Assembly: GCA_002315155.1 (NCBI GenBank)
Contig: DCFY01000044.1
Span: 1-6,371 of the forward strand
DNA length: 6,371 nucleotides
Direction of reading: 5' to 3'
Origin: Megamonas sp. UBA1792
Lineage (GTDB): Bacteria; Bacillota_C; Negativicutes; Selenomonadales; Selenomonadaceae
A model generated the notes under the pieces. The model worked only from the letters and a program-made list of their open reading frames with translations. It ran no database searches and was not told where the DNA came from. Shown here in pieces: positions 6,339 to 6,371 of this stretch; the stretch's first letter is position 1; the number at the start of each line of letters is the position of its first letter. The translations under genes and the position numbers were made by a program.

Positions 6339-6371
6339 TTAAACCTGCATCCGCATAATTTCCTGATAAGC
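6339..6371 (-). CDS. fliE: Hook-basal body protein FliE, last 10 codons
   Basis: Only the 3' end is in the window, cut by the right edge. The minus strand reads AYQEIMRMQV followed by TAA, the characteristic C-terminus of FliE, the small protein that joins the MS ring to the proximal rod. The position directly before fliF is the normal fliE place. The call rests on ten residues plus context. The rest of the gene, about 90 codons, should lie to the right. Confidence 0.88.
   Translation of the reverse strand, partial: AYQEIMRMQV

Overview
The window is a segment of a flagellar basal-body and export operon. Every supported gene lies on the minus strand, so the operon reads from right to left. 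In transcription order it holds the 3' end of fliE, then fliF, fliG, fliH, fliI, fliJ, a lytic transglycosylase gene, and the 5' part of a ylxF/MotE-like gene cut by the left edge. Almost all of the window is coding. The longest non-coding gap is 39 bases (fliE-fliF), and I see no terminator, tRNA, repeat array or mobile element. I found no convincing internal promoter.

The order fliE-fliF-fliG-fliH-fliI-fliJ-ylxF is the Bacillus/Firmicutes fla/che arrangement. The ribosome-binding sites match the Gram-positive anti-SD extension (AGGTGAT, AGGGTGAT). FliH starts with the Bacillus-like SR(V/I)IKS sequence. Together these suggest a motile Firmicute of moderate GC content. The extra lytic transglycosylase after fliJ is unlike B. 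subtilis and could fit Negativicutes (Selenomonas/Pelosinus type) or some Clostridia; that placement is inference. If the order continues as in Bacillus, fliK and flgD should lie beyond the left edge, and the rest of fliE, then flgC and flgB, beyond the right edge.

Functionally the genes form one assembly line. FliE joins the MS ring to the rod. FliF forms the MS ring in the inner membrane. FliG binds the FliF C-terminus and transmits torque. FliH, FliI and FliJ form the cytoplasmic ATPase complex that feeds the flagellar type III export gate. The transglycosylase probably opens peptidoglycan for the rod. The YlxF/MotE-like membrane protein is of uncertain role.

The genes are tightly packed. 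fliG/fliH overlap by 8 nt, fliH/fliI by 4 nt (ATGA), and fliJ/transglycosylase by 14 nt, which suggests translational coupling. The core is ordinary and well known. The points most worth a second look are the signal-less transglycosylase embedded in the export operon, the TTG start of fliH, and a 33-bp tandem duplication inside the fliH coiled-coil region. I did not find a clearly new biological system.
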